DNA from: Amycolatopsis pretoriensis
GTDB lineage: Bacteria; Actinomycetota; Actinomycetes; Mycobacteriales; Pseudonocardiaceae
Assembly (NCBI RefSeq): GCF_900107925.1
Contig: NZ_FNUJ01000004.1
Location: 1-64,000, forward strand
Reading direction: 5' to 3'
Length of the DNA: 64,000 nucleotides
The position numbers and the translations under genes were made by a program. Shown piece after piece: positions 19,578 to 28,893 of the stretch. A model generated the notes under the pieces. The model saw only the letters and a program-made list of their open reading frames with translations, ran no database searches and was not told the DNA's origin. Every line of letters starts with the position of its first letter. Position 1 is the first letter of the stretch.

Positions 19578-20993
19578 CTACTCGATCCTCTCCAGGCTTC
19601 CGTCGGACTCGTGCTCGGCGATCGTCTTCGGCAGCACGAAGGCCACCGCGCCACCCGGCAGGTTCGCCCACGGAACCGTGATGCCGGTGATCACGTGCAG
19701 CGGGCGTCTCAGCCGGTAGCTCCGCCGTTCCCGCTCACGTTCGAGTGGCAGCGACGTCGTGGCGAACCGTACCTCCCCGTGGTGGACCAGGTTGCCGGGT
19801 TCCTCGCCGAAGCGCAGGACGACCGTACCCGCCACCAGCCGGGTGATGCGCTTGTTGCGGAGCAGGGTGAGGGGAGGCTCACCCGGCGCCGGGTGGACCG
19901 GCCAGTCGTCGAGCTCCCGGGCCGTCTCCAACGGGGTTTCGTGGCCGGCGGTCATCCGGGCGGGGTGCAGCAGCAACGCGCCGAGCAGCTGCTGGGCGGC
20001 GTCTTCGAGCCGGTCGAAGTACTTCGGCTCGCGCGGCTTCCCGCCGGCGTACGCGGCGACCTCCCAGCCGTCCGGGGTGAAGTTGAGGCACCACGTGCCG
20101 TCGGCCCGGCCGCCGACGCGGTAGGCCTCCGGCCAGACGCCGTGCTCGCCGAGCCGCTGCACCAGCACGATCAGCAGCTCTTCGTCGGCGAGCTTCGGGT
20201 TCGGCGTCGTCTCCAGCTCCGCGGCGACGTCCCCGTTCGTCGTCTTGACGTCGGCGCGGCTCGGCTTCGGCCGCGGCTCGCCCCGCAGGTCGGCCGCGGC
20301 GGTCCGGCGCACCAGCGGCTCGACGTACGGCGGCTGGAAGTGGTGCCGCCGGATGTGCGCCACGAGGTCCGGTTCCGGCGGAACGCCGGCTTCGGCCAGC
20401 CGGTCGGCCACCGACGACGGCCAGATCCAGGCGCCGTCGGTGTGGAAGCGCACGTCGTCGTCTTCGTGCACGACGGCTTCGCGTTCGAGGTACTGCAGCA
20501 CGAGCGGCACCTCGGTGTCGGTCAGCGGCGGCCGTTCGACGTCCGGGCCGCCGACGTCCGCGTGCCGGAACACCACACCCAGCGGTAGCTGCGCGCGCAG
20601 CCGCCACCAGTCCGGGATGTGCTCGTCGGCGCGCGGGAACGCGGCGAGCTCGTCGGGGTAGGCGGTGGCGGGCGGCGGGTCCGTCCACACCGGATCGTCG
20701 TCGAGCGCGAAGTCGAAGTCGAAGGTGCCGTCCGGGTTGAGCGTGAACCGAGCCTGCAGCCACGTGCCGCGGCCCTCGGCGGCCATCCCCTTGCGCAGCT
20801 CGGAGAACAGCTCGGCGACGGCGTCGGACGTCGCCGTGTTGTGGCCCTGGAGTTCGCGGTGCGCCCCGACCTGCCGGAAGTCGACGGCGGCCGGTCCGGC
20901 GGCGTCGGTCCGGAGGTCGCGGACGAGCTTTCCCAGCTGCACCAAGAGGGTGCGCTGGTCTTCGGGCGAAAGTCGATGTTCCACGTGAATCAT
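19578..20993 (-). CDS. Immunity-like protein: YezG-like domain fused to a TNT-like domain (short paralogue)
   Basis: 471 residues from ATG 20993, which overlaps the preceding stop by four bases (ATGA). It has the same plan as the gene at 12554-14461 without that gene's N-terminal ~150 residues: YezG-like GTWLQARFTL and FDFDFALDDDPVW (about 75-101), FHTDGAWIWPSSVADRL, YRVGGRADGTWCLNF, and a TNT-like end (about 375-468: TVVLRFGEEPGNL, SYRLRRPLHVITGITVPW, PGGAVAFVLP). The GGxxQ glutamine is Ala here too. It is the second gene after the toxin and probably serves immunity. A farther upstream ATG at 21065 would lie inside the preceding gene and is rejected. Confidence 0.62.
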   Translation of the reverse strand: MIHVEHRLSPEDQRTLLVQLGKLVRDLRTDAAGPAAVDFRQVGAHRELQGHNTATSDAVAELFSELRKGMAAEGRGTWLQARFTLNPDGTFDFDFALDDDPVWTDPPPATAYPDELAAFPRADEHIPDWWRLRAQLPLGVVFRHADVGGPDVERPPLTDTEVPLVLQYLEREAVVHEDDDVRFHTDGAWIWPSSVADRLAEAGVPPEPDLVAHIRRHHFQPPYVEPLVRRTAAADLRGEPRPKPSRADVKTTNGDVAAELETTPNPKLADEELLIVLVQRLGEHGVWPEAYRVGGRADGTWCLNFTPDGWEVAAYAGGKPREPKYFDRLEDAAQQLLGALLLHPARMTAGHETPLETARELDDWPVHPAPGEPPLTLLRNKRITRLVAGTVVLRFGEEPGNLVHHGEVRFATTSLPLERERERRSYRLRRPLHVITGITVPWANLPGGAVAFVLPKTIAEHESDGSLERIE

Positions 20994-21424
20994 TTCTCGA
21001 ACACCGAGGTGAAGGTGAAGGTCGGGGCTTCGCCGGCGTCGCGGCGGGCGAACTCGTCCTCCCACATCTTGAAGGTGCGCCGGTACAGCGAGTCGATCAG
21101 CGCACGCTCTTCCTTGGTAATTCTGCGGCTGTCCTCTTCGGTGGCTGCCCAGATCGCGTCGATCGTCTGGTAAAGGGCGAAGATCGGCCCGTCACCGCGG
21201 AGGTAGTGGTGCCGCTCCTCCTCGGTCCGGATGACGAACCGTTCCCACGTGAGTTTCACGATCTCGGCTTCATGGCCGAGGAGCACGTCCGGGACGTGGT
21301 CCGGCTGTTCCTCGAAGGCGCCGGTCTGCCAGTTCAGGATCCGACCGGTCAACCCGCCGTCGGGCGTGCTGTCGACCACGTACGTGTGGGCGTAGTACTC
21401 GAAGTAGGACGGCGTCTGGACCAT
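20990..21424 (-). CDS. Candidate immunity protein for the toxin C-terminus
   Basis: 144 residues, with no family recognised. Its ATG shares a base with the toxin stop (TAATG), the tight coupling expected of a toxin-immunity pair. It is acidic, with a beta-rich N-terminal half (SYFEYYAHTYVVDSTPDGG, LTGRILNWQTGAFEEQPDHV) and helical C-terminal half. Near its end, RITKEERALIDSLYRR closely resembles the toxin's own last segment (KFTTEEQALIDGLIKR), so the two may share a small helical module. The role is inferred from position alone. Confidence 0.65.
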   Translation of the reverse strand: MVQTPSYFEYYAHTYVVDSTPDGGLTGRILNWQTGAFEEQPDHVPDVLLGHEAEIVKLTWERFVIRTEEERHHYLRGDGPIFALYQTIDAIWAATEEDSRRITKEERALIDSLYRRTFKMWEDEFARRDAGEAPTFTFTSVFEK

Positions 21425-24400
21425 TAGAGACTCCCCTGCAGCGCGTCCCAGAACAGCTCTCGTTCGCGCTTGATCAGCCCGTCGATCAGGGCTTGTTCCT
21501 CGGTGGTGAACTTCGCCCGGCCTTCGGCCTTCCGGAGTGCCTTGAGATCGCGCCGGACCTCGTAGAGCGAGTGCTCGTACGCCGAAACATCGTCGAGTGC
21601 CTTGACGTGCAGCCGCAACTCGGCGACGTGGCCGTCGATGCGCACGCTCATCTGCAGATCGCGGTAACCCGCCTCGGCGGGGTTCGCGAACCGGTCCTCG
21701 AACTTCACGATGTCCAGCTCGGGGTGTGCGGCTACGCGTTCGAGCGCGGCGTACGCGTCCTGCACCCGCTCGAACTGGATCATCGCGCCGGCCAGGTCGA
21801 TCAGCTGGGACGCGTCACCTTCGTAGCCGGCGATCTTGTCCATCGCACGACCGATCGACTTGGGACCGGGCCGGAAACCCGGGGTTCCCCCGGTTTCCTC
21901 GGCCAGCGGCGGCAGAGTCCGCTCGAGAACCGCCTGTGCGCGGGCCGCCTCTTCGTAGCGGTGCCCGAGGTATTCGCGCGTGTAGGCCTCGTCGCCACGC
22001 ATCGCGGGATCGAACGGGGCCTGCAGCCGATCGGTCGGCCGGTGCCGCCTCGCGTCATCGGTCACCTCGTCGGCGACCTGCTGCTGTTCCGCGGTGAGCG
22101 GGGTCGGCTCCGCGTCCGGCCCAACCGGGTCGGCGTCCGGGTCCGGGTGGTGCACCTCGTGCACGGCGTCGGCCAGGATCGGGATGGCCTCGTCGTGCAC
22201 CAGCAGGCTGGCGATCGTCTCCGGCTTGCGCAGCAGCGAGCGCGTCAGGAACTCGTTGGCCGGGTCGTGGAGGAGTTCGACTAGCTCCGGGTGCTCGGCC
22301 AGCCGCGTCCGGACGAACTCGCCGACCGGCCCGAGGTTCTGCGGGTTCCCCTCGTGGTCCTTGACGACGAGGTCGGTGGTGGCGCTGTCGAGTGCTTCGG
22401 CGACCCGCGGCTGGGCGAGGAGGTCGTCGAGCCGGCTTTGCGGGGCACTCCCGTAGCCGCCGTGGTCACCTTCGATGTGCTCGGTCTGGACGTGTTCCGT
22501 ACCGGGCGTGCCGACGTGCAGCAGCTTGATGTCCTTCGGCGGCTGCGGCAGGTGCATGAGGTCGCCGGACTGCGGGTCGATGAACGCGACGCCTTCGCGG
22601 GTGTGCACGACCATCGCGACGTGCCCGTACTCGGCGCCGTTCGAGCCCTCGTACTTCACCGCGACGACGGCGTGGTGGTCGACGGGCAGGTCCCGCATCT
22701 CGCGGATGACGTCGTCGTAGCTGCCGCGCGCGGAGAACGTCTCGCCGAAGCGGCCCTCGATGTGCTCGAGCGTGCCGCGCGTGCCCATCTCGTGGAAGGG
22801 GATCGGCTCGGCCGTCGCGCTGCCGCCGTGCAGCCGGTCCCAGTACGCGCCGGGGCCGCGGGTGCAGTTGGACAGGTAGCCGTTCTCGAGCGCGCCCGGC
22901 TCGTGGAAGCCCGGGTTGACCTCGCGCAGGTGCGGGTGGCGGTCCTGGACGTAGGCCGCGCGCTCGCTCGGCGTCGTCCCGCCGGCGTGGATGGCCGGTT
23001 CGGCGGGTGGGTTCGTCGAGCGGGCGATCCGCGAGTAGTCCGGTCCGGGTTCGGGGACGGGCAGCGGTTCGGCGGGGGTGTCGACGGCGTCGTGGACCGT
23101 CGGGTGCTCGGGCGGCGGTGCGACGTGGTCGGGCTCGTTGAGGCCGCCGAGGCGTTCCATCAGCGAGGCCTGCCGGCGCCGTTCGAACTCGGCGGCGTTG
23201 TGGTCGTTCTCGGCGCGGCGCTCGGCCATCTTCCGCTGCGCGGCCTCGGGGTCGAGGTAGCGCGGGTGGCCGGGGCCGATCTCCTCGGCCTCGATGACCC
23301 ACTTGCGGCGGCCGTCGGGCGTGATTTCGAGACGCCGTTCGTGCACGAGCAACTGCGTCCCGGGCGGCGACAGCGACTCGCGCTCGGACGGGTTTTCGGC
23401 GAGCTTCGAGATGTCGCGGAGGTTGTCCGAGCGGACGTGCAGCTCGACGTCGTCGCCGAACTTGCTGGTCGAGAACTCGTCGGTCTTGATGGAAGCGCTG
23501 GAGAACGCGGGCTCGACGACCACGTCCCCCGGGTGGTACGGCCCGGCGACGAGCTCGGCGAGCCGCGGGTCGCCCCCGACGTCGAAGGCGCGGACGGACT
23601 CGCCGGACGTGCGCGGAACCTGGTTGAGGCCGTCGGTGATGGCGCGGGCGTTGGCCTGCGCGAGGTCGAAGCCGGGGTGGCCGGGGCCGCGGCGGAGGGC
23701 CTCGTTGACGTTGTAGGCGTACTCGCCTCGGGTGTAGCCGTGCACCGCGACGGCGGCGTCGTCGGTCAGCGGCAGCCTGGCGGCGTCCCGGCGAGCCAGC
23801 GCGCGGTCGTGGATGTCCTGGTAGATGCCCTCGTCGCCGACCGCGCGGCGGATGCTCTCGTGGTCGGCCGGCGTCCCGCGGTGCTCGCCGTCGAAGAGGT
23901 AGCCCTCGTCGTGCGGCAGGCGTTCCGTCGTCGGGCTCAGGCGGTCGCCGATGCTTTCCTGGCGGCCGAGGGGCAGTTCGCGGATGGCGGTGGCGTCGTG
24001 CGGCAGCTCGGCGAGCCGCCCGGTGACGGGATCGGCGAAGAGGACCCCGTGTTCGGTGTGCACGGCGGCGACCAGCTGTTCGTGTCCCCCGTGTTCGAAG
24101 GAGACGGCGGACCGCGCGCCGACGGGACGTTCGTGGAGGTCGCTCGCGACGTCGTCGAAGCTGTTTCGCGTGCGCCACGGCCCGTCGAGCGGTTCGCCGC
24201 GAGCCGGCCCGGCGACGAGGTCCTCACCGTTCATCCGCCGGTCGAAGGCGGTCATGGACTCGGCGGAGTTGGTCCGGAAGCCGTGTTCGCCCGGGATGTA
24301 GTGGTTGCGGGTGTTGACGGCGGCGAGCTCGGGAACGGCGTCGCGGATCAGGCGGGCGTGCTGCTGCGGCGTCTCGACGGATCCGGCGTGGAGAACGGGC

Positions 24401-27400
24401 GTCCCACCCGGCGTCAGCGGTTGGGCGAGCTGCGACCAGCCACCTTCGGGAGCAGTCGTGGCCGGCGCGGGCTTTTCCGCGGGTGGCGGCGCGTCTTCGT
24501 CGCCGCCGAGCAGCTTGAAGAGGTCGTTGGTCGGCCTGAGGTGGGGGTGTTCGGCGTAGAACTGCTCGAGTTCGGCGTCGGCTTCGCGCTGGAACCGTTC
24601 CTCGTCGGCGCGTTCCTGGGCCCGCCGCTCCTCGATGGCTTCGTGCGAGTCGTCGCGGAACCGCGGATCACCAGGCGCGACCTCTTCGGCGTGCACGATC
24701 CACTGCGGCTTGTCCCGGGCCCCGGGCTCGTTCTTGAAGTCCGGGTGCTCGGGATGCCCCGGCCCCATCTCGACGCGGGTGATTTCGAACTGCGACCCGG
24801 CCTTGAAGAGGACCTCGCGCTCGCGCCCGATGCTGGCCATCGACTCGACGTCCCGGCCGGTCTTGGACTCGATCCGCATCTCGACCTCACCGGCGAAGGT
24901 GCTTCGCGGGTGCTCCGAGTCGACCTTCGACGAGCTGAGGAAGGAGGGCTCGGTGATGTGCGCGCCTTCGTGGAACCGCCCGAGGAAGGCTTGGAGCCGC
25001 GAGGGATCACCGTGGAAGTCAACGCGCCGCGAGACGGTCCCGACGTGCGGCGGAAGCTCGTTGAGCCCGGAGACGAGCGCGCCGGCTTGCGGAGCGAGGT
25101 CGAGCAGTTCGGGACCACCGAACCGCAGAGCGTGGTTGAGCGGCCCGACCATTTCCTGGCGCGTGTAGGCGTGCACGGCGAAGGCGCCATCTTCGGACAT
25201 GCCGGGGTGGAACTCGTCCCGCTTGGCGAGCGCCTCGCGGCGGACCTGTTCGTGCCGCCACTCGCCGGTTTCCGGGCTTTGCCGCCCGGAGTCCATGAAA
25301 GTGTCCTCGATCCGCTTGGTTCCGGCGGGATCGTCGGTGCGGAAGGCGGGGTCGTCGAGGTAGGGCTCGTGGGGGGTTTGGCCGGGTTGGCCGTATTGGT
25401 CGTCGGAGTGAGGCTGCTCGGGCTCGCCGTGGTGTTCGGCGGGTTCCTGGGCACCGTGCTGCTGCTCGGCGGCGGGCTGTTGCTCTGCAGGCCGTTCGGG
25501 CTCGGCGGTTTGCTCGGTGCCAGGGCGCGGTTCGGCGTGCTGCTCGGCAGCGGAGTGCTGTTCCGCGGGCCGCTCGTGCTCGGTACCGGGCTGCCGCTCG
25601 GCCGCGGGTCGCTGCTCAGCCGTCTGTCCAGGCGCATGCTCACCGGCGCGCTCCACCGCCGGCTCACGCTCTCCCGCAGCGGCCGGCCGGCCCTGCTCAC
25701 CAGCCACCGGCCGGTCCTGAACGGGCGGCTCAACAGACCGCGGCGGATCAAACGGACTCTGCGTCGCGCGGCCAGGATGCTCCACCGGCGGCTCGAACCG
25801 CTGAGGCGGCCGAGCGAACCCCAACCGCGGATCAACCGGCGGCCGCCCACCCGGAGGCGGCGACGCAGGCGGCCGAGGACCCGGCCCCTGAGGCCCCCGA
25901 GTCTGATTCGGATGCCCAGCCGGCCGCTGCCCACCAGACACCGGCCCGCCAACAGGCGGCCGCTGCGCCGGCATCCGCCGAGGATCCTGCGCAAACCCCC
26001 CACCTTGCGGCGACGCGGAGTACCCACCCTGCGGCGGCCGCTGACCATGCATCGGCTGCCCGCCATGCGGAGCTTGCCCACCATGAACCGGACCATCCTG
26101 AGGCGCTTGCCCGCCGGGCGCGTGCCCACCGGCCGGCGCCTGCCCACCCTGCGGCAGCCCGCGATGCGGCGGCTGCCCACCATGCGGTGGCCGGCCCCCC
26201 GGCGCCGGCCCGCCCGGTGGCATTCCGCCATGTGGTGCTTGGCCACCTCGAGGCTGCCCGCCTTGCGAGAGGCCGTTGTTCGGCGGTTGGCCGCCCAGCG
26301 TCGGCCCACCTTGCGGATGCCCACCGTGTGGCGCTTGGCTGCCGTGGGACAGTCCGTTCTGCGGCTGCCCGCCTTGCGAGAAGCCGCTGGTCGACGGCTG
26401 GCCACCTTGTGCGGGCCCACCGTGGGGCGTTCCGCCGTGTGGTGTTTGGCCACTGCGAGGCTGCCCGCCCTGCGGCAGGCCGTTGTTCGGCGGCTGGCCA
26501 CCCCGCGCCGGCCCGCCGTGCGGCGGTTGGTTGCCGTGGGGCAGTCCGTTCTGCGGCTGCCCACCGTGCGGCAGACCGCCGTTCGGTGGCTGGCCGCCTT
26601 GTGCCGGCCCGCCCGGTGGCATTCCGTTGTGCGGAGCTTGGCCACCCTGTAGCTGCCCACCGTGCCGCGGCTGACCGATCTGCCCACCGTGAGGCGGCTG
26701 GCCACCCTGCGGCGCCGGACCGCCGTGCGGCTGACCGCCGCGGAACGGCTGGCCGCCCTGCTGGGCCCGGCCGTCCCTCGACGGGCCGCCGGGCGATTGC
26801 GCTCCCTGACGGCCGCCCATCTGCTGGGGCGGCACCCGTCGCGGTTGGTCGAGCGGTTGCTGCCCGCCCGTGCGAGGTCCTGCGGCGGGCATTCCTGCTG
26901 GTGGTGGCGGTGCGAACCCGCCCGCAGGCGGAGCCTGCGGCCCCGACGGTCCGTTCTGGAACGGTGCCGGTCCCCCGTCCGCCGCGAACGGCTGGCTCGT
27001 GCCCCCGGTGAAGCCCGCCGCTCCGACGTTGTCCGTGGGGCGTCCGCCCGTCTGGCGTTCCGGGCCAAAGCCCGGCGGGGCCATGCCGTAGCCGCCGTTC
27101 GACGGTCCGCCCATCGGCCGGCTCGGTGCCGGACCCTCGGCTGCCGCCCGCGCCTCGGGCTGCTGCTGGACCTGTTCCGAACTCGAGCGTGGCCCGTTGG
27201 ACTCGGTGGACCGCGGCTCGACCGTCTGATGCTCCGGCCCCCGGCTCGGCGCGCTCTCCACCCGCGACGCCGAAGCCTCGCTGCGCGCTTGCGGCGGCTC
27301 TTCACCCCGAGACTCAGGCGCAGCCGGCGACTCCCGCCGCGGTTCCGCACCCCGCGACTCCGGTTCCGGAGAAGCCTCTCGCCGAGGTTCCTCACTCCGC

Positions 27401-28890
27401 GACTCGGCCGCGGAGGTCTCTCGCGGCGCCTCGGGCTCAGATGAACGCTCGCTCCGCGACTCAGGCGCCGAAGACGCCTCCTGCCGCGACTCCGGCGCAG
27501 AGGAACTCTCGCCCCGCGGCTCCGGCTCAGACGAGCCCTCACCCCGCGACTCCGGTTCCGGAGAAGCCTCTCGCCGAGGTTCCTCACTCCGCGACTCGCC
27601 CGCGGAGATCTCTCGCCGCGACTCGGGTTCAGAGGAGCTTCGCGCCTCGGGCTCGGATGAACGCTCGCTCCGCGACTCAGGCGCCGAAGACGGCTCCCGC
27701 CGCGACTCCGGCGCAGAGGAACCTTCCCCACGTGACTCAGGCGCCGAAGCCGACTCCCGCCGCGACTCCGGCTCGGACGAGCTTTCCCCACGCGATCCTG
27801 GCTCGGAGGAACTCTCGCCCCGCGACTCCGGCGCAGAGGAGCCCTCCTCACGCGCCTCGGGCTCAGAAGAACCCTCACCTCGCGACTCAGACTCCGAACC
27901 CCCACCGGCATCCCGAGGAATGTTCGCCTCGTGAACCGAGTGCATCTGCTCCTTGGCGCCCCCGACAGCCCCGCCCGCAGCCCCACTGGAAGCCCCGGTC
28001 AGCAATTGCTCCGGCGTCAAAGACCCCAAATCCCCAGTAACCGCCGCCTGCCCAACGGTCTGAGCAACCCCCTCAACCGCCCCCCGAGCCCCCGCCCGCA
28101 GAGCCGCATCCGCGACCTGCCCGCCGGCAGAATGCGAAAGCCCCTCGGTGGCCCCCCGCCCGATCGACCCCGAAGCGGCACCAACCACGCCGCCGACAGC
28201 ACCGGAAATCGCCGCGTCCGAGGTCTTCGACCAGTCCCAGCTCTGCCGATCCCCCTTGGCCATCTGCAGACCCTGGATGCCCGCGTCCATCCCCAGGTTG
28301 ATGGCCTCGTTCTTGAGGACCTCCATGCCGATCTTCTTCAGGCCCTGCTTGAGCAGCTTCTCCAGCAGCTCCTTCGCGATCTGCTTGAACCCCTGCTGCG
28401 CCAGCTTCTCGAGCAGCTGCCGGAACAGCATCTGCACGGTCATCCGCGTCGCGACCTGGGCCGGCGCGATGCCCGCCGTCGAGCCGCCGAACGTCACCGC
28501 TGCCGCCGCGATCATCGCCGCTATCTGGGCCGCCAGGACGATCAGCGAAATGATGATCATGTACTTCGTGTACTCGACGTCCAACGCCGTCTGGTCACAC
28601 GAATCGCCCAGGGCCTTGGCCGCGTCCGCCAGCTGCTTGAAGTACGCCTCGTCGCCCTCGACGAACTTCTTCCACTGCTCCACGAACGCGTCCGCGCCGT
28701 CGCCCGTCCAGTTGTCGCGAACTCCTGACGCCGCCTGATTACCCGTCTCGGAAACCGGTCCGATCGCCGACGACGCCGTGTGCCACGCGTCGCGCAACGC
28801 CCGCAGCTTGGTCTCGTCGCCCTCCGGCCAGCTCTCGCCGACCACGATCGGCAGCAGCCACTTGACCGCGTCGGGCATCTCCATACCCAC
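21424..28890 (-). CDS. Giant T7SS polymorphic toxin: WXG-like N-terminus, two ART, two Tox-PL and a RelA/SpoT-like domain
   Basis: 2488 residues. In order: WXG100/CpnT-like head (W61-T-G), hydrophobic segment 109-133 and glycine-rich helices to ~320; Ser/Glu/Pro/Arg repeats (~332-545); Gly/Gln/Pro repeats (~680-960) and AEQ-rich linker; ART 1 (~1240-1375: R in VSRRVDF, FLSSS, and an E-R-E pair before VLFKAG); Tox-PL 1 (~1520-1645) with catalytic Cys as Ser and His as Gln; ART 2 (~1720-1850: VRAFDV, AFSSAS, SERESL); Tox-PL 2 with C2009, H2090 and D2105 intact (SNCTRG, YGHVAMVV, FIDPQSGD); and RelA/SpoT-like end (~2335-2450: GPKSIGRAMDKI, GYRDLQMSV, VAELRLHV, EHSLYEVR). Probably secreted by a type VII system to act on competitor or host cells (inference). 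GTG start three bases after the WXG100 stop. Confidence 0.82.
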   Translation of the reverse strand: MGMEMPDAVKWLLPIVVGESWPEGDETKLRALRDAWHTASSAIGPVSETGNQAASGVRDNWTGDGADAFVEQWKKFVEGDEAYFKQLADAAKALGDSCDQTALDVEYTKYMIIISLIVLAAQIAAMIAAAAVTFGGSTAGIAPAQVATRMTVQMLFRQLLEKLAQQGFKQIAKELLEKLLKQGLKKIGMEVLKNEAINLGMDAGIQGLQMAKGDRQSWDWSKTSDAAISGAVGGVVGAASGSIGRGATEGLSHSAGGQVADAALRAGARGAVEGVAQTVGQAAVTGDLGSLTPEQLLTGASSGAAGGAVGGAKEQMHSVHEANIPRDAGGGSESESRGEGSSEPEAREEGSSAPESRGESSSEPGSRGESSSEPESRRESASAPESRGEGSSAPESRREPSSAPESRSERSSEPEARSSSEPESRREISAGESRSEEPRREASPEPESRGEGSSEPEPRGESSSAPESRQEASSAPESRSERSSEPEAPRETSAAESRSEEPRREASPEPESRGAEPRRESPAAPESRGEEPPQARSEASASRVESAPSRGPEHQTVEPRSTESNGPRSSSEQVQQQPEARAAAEGPAPSRPMGGPSNGGYGMAPPGFGPERQTGGRPTDNVGAAGFTGGTSQPFAADGGPAPFQNGPSGPQAPPAGGFAPPPPAGMPAAGPRTGGQQPLDQPRRVPPQQMGGRQGAQSPGGPSRDGRAQQGGQPFRGGQPHGGPAPQGGQPPHGGQIGQPRHGGQLQGGQAPHNGMPPGGPAQGGQPPNGGLPHGGQPQNGLPHGNQPPHGGPARGGQPPNNGLPQGGQPRSGQTPHGGTPHGGPAQGGQPSTSGFSQGGQPQNGLSHGSQAPHGGHPQGGPTLGGQPPNNGLSQGGQPRGGQAPHGGMPPGGPAPGGRPPHGGQPPHRGLPQGGQAPAGGHAPGGQAPQDGPVHGGQAPHGGQPMHGQRPPQGGYSASPQGGGFAQDPRRMPAQRPPVGGPVSGGQRPAGHPNQTRGPQGPGPRPPASPPPGGRPPVDPRLGFARPPQRFEPPVEHPGRATQSPFDPPRSVEPPVQDRPVAGEQGRPAAAGEREPAVERAGEHAPGQTAEQRPAAERQPGTEHERPAEQHSAAEQHAEPRPGTEQTAEPERPAEQQPAAEQQHGAQEPAEHHGEPEQPHSDDQYGQPGQTPHEPYLDDPAFRTDDPAGTKRIEDTFMDSGRQSPETGEWRHEQVRREALAKRDEFHPGMSEDGAFAVHAYTRQEMVGPLNHALRFGGPELLDLAPQAGALVSGLNELPPHVGTVSRRVDFHGDPSRLQAFLGRFHEGAHITEPSFLSSSKVDSEHPRSTFAGEVEMRIESKTGRDVESMASIGREREVLFKAGSQFEITRVEMGPGHPEHPDFKNEPGARDKPQWIVHAEEVAPGDPRFRDDSHEAIEERRAQERADEERFQREADAELEQFYAEHPHLRPTNDLFKLLGGDEDAPPPAEKPAPATTAPEGGWSQLAQPLTPGGTPVLHAGSVETPQQHARLIRDAVPELAAVNTRNHYIPGEHGFRTNSAESMTAFDRRMNGEDLVAGPARGEPLDGPWRTRNSFDDVASDLHERPVGARSAVSFEHGGHEQLVAAVHTEHGVLFADPVTGRLAELPHDATAIRELPLGRQESIGDRLSPTTERLPHDEGYLFDGEHRGTPADHESIRRAVGDEGIYQDIHDRALARRDAARLPLTDDAAVAVHGYTRGEYAYNVNEALRRGPGHPGFDLAQANARAITDGLNQVPRTSGESVRAFDVGGDPRLAELVAGPYHPGDVVVEPAFSSASIKTDEFSTSKFGDDVELHVRSDNLRDISKLAENPSERESLSPPGTQLLVHERRLEITPDGRRKWVIEAEEIGPGHPRYLDPEAAQRKMAERRAENDHNAAEFERRRQASLMERLGGLNEPDHVAPPPEHPTVHDAVDTPAEPLPVPEPGPDYSRIARSTNPPAEPAIHAGGTTPSERAAYVQDRHPHLREVNPGFHEPGALENGYLSNCTRGPGAYWDRLHGGSATAEPIPFHEMGTRGTLEHIEGRFGETFSARGSYDDVIREMRDLPVDHHAVVAVKYEGSNGAEYGHVAMVVHTREGVAFIDPQSGDLMHLPQPPKDIKLLHVGTPGTEHVQTEHIEGDHGGYGSAPQSRLDDLLAQPRVAEALDSATTDLVVKDHEGNPQNLGPVGEFVRTRLAEHPELVELLHDPANEFLTRSLLRKPETIASLLVHDEAIPILADAVHEVHHPDPDADPVGPDAEPTPLTAEQQQVADEVTDDARRHRPTDRLQAPFDPAMRGDEAYTREYLGHRYEEAARAQAVLERTLPPLAEETGGTPGFRPGPKSIGRAMDKIAGYEGDASQLIDLAGAMIQFERVQDAYAALERVAAHPELDIVKFEDRFANPAEAGYRDLQMSVRIDGHVAELRLHVKALDDVSAYEHSLYEVRRDLKALRKAEGRAKFTTEEQALIDGLIKRERELFWDALQGSL
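26020..26860 (-). repeat. Tandem Gly-Gly-Gln-Pro repeats in the toxin linker
   Basis: Imperfect units encoding GGQPxxGGxPxGGQ and NGLPHGGQPP run for about 280 residues. The unit is roughly 7-14 codons, with larger duplicated blocks (for example the QPPNNGL and QPQNGL phrases recur). Likely a flexible spacer. The opposite strand is accidentally open over this tract. Confidence 0.85.
27255..27897 (-). repeat. Tandem Ser-Glu-Pro-Arg repeats in the toxin linker
   Basis: More than twenty imperfect units of about nine codons (SSEPESRGE / SSAPESRRE type) encode a hydrophilic, charge-alternating linker between the N-terminal secretion part and the catalytic modules. Units are near-identical at DNA level, which points to recent expansion and makes this stretch prone to length variation and misassembly. 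Confidence 0.85.
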
Positions 28891-28893
28891 GGG

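Noticed and set aside
22291..26652. 1453-codon open frame on the plus strand opposite the toxin
   Set aside because: It is antisense to a well-supported gene and runs through its GC-rich repeats; its protein is low-complexity Arg/Val/Leu with no family motif.
24414..27986. Second long minus-strand frame inside the toxin gene
   Set aside because: Out-of-frame with the toxin; Arg/Ser-rich translation of the repeat tract without domains.
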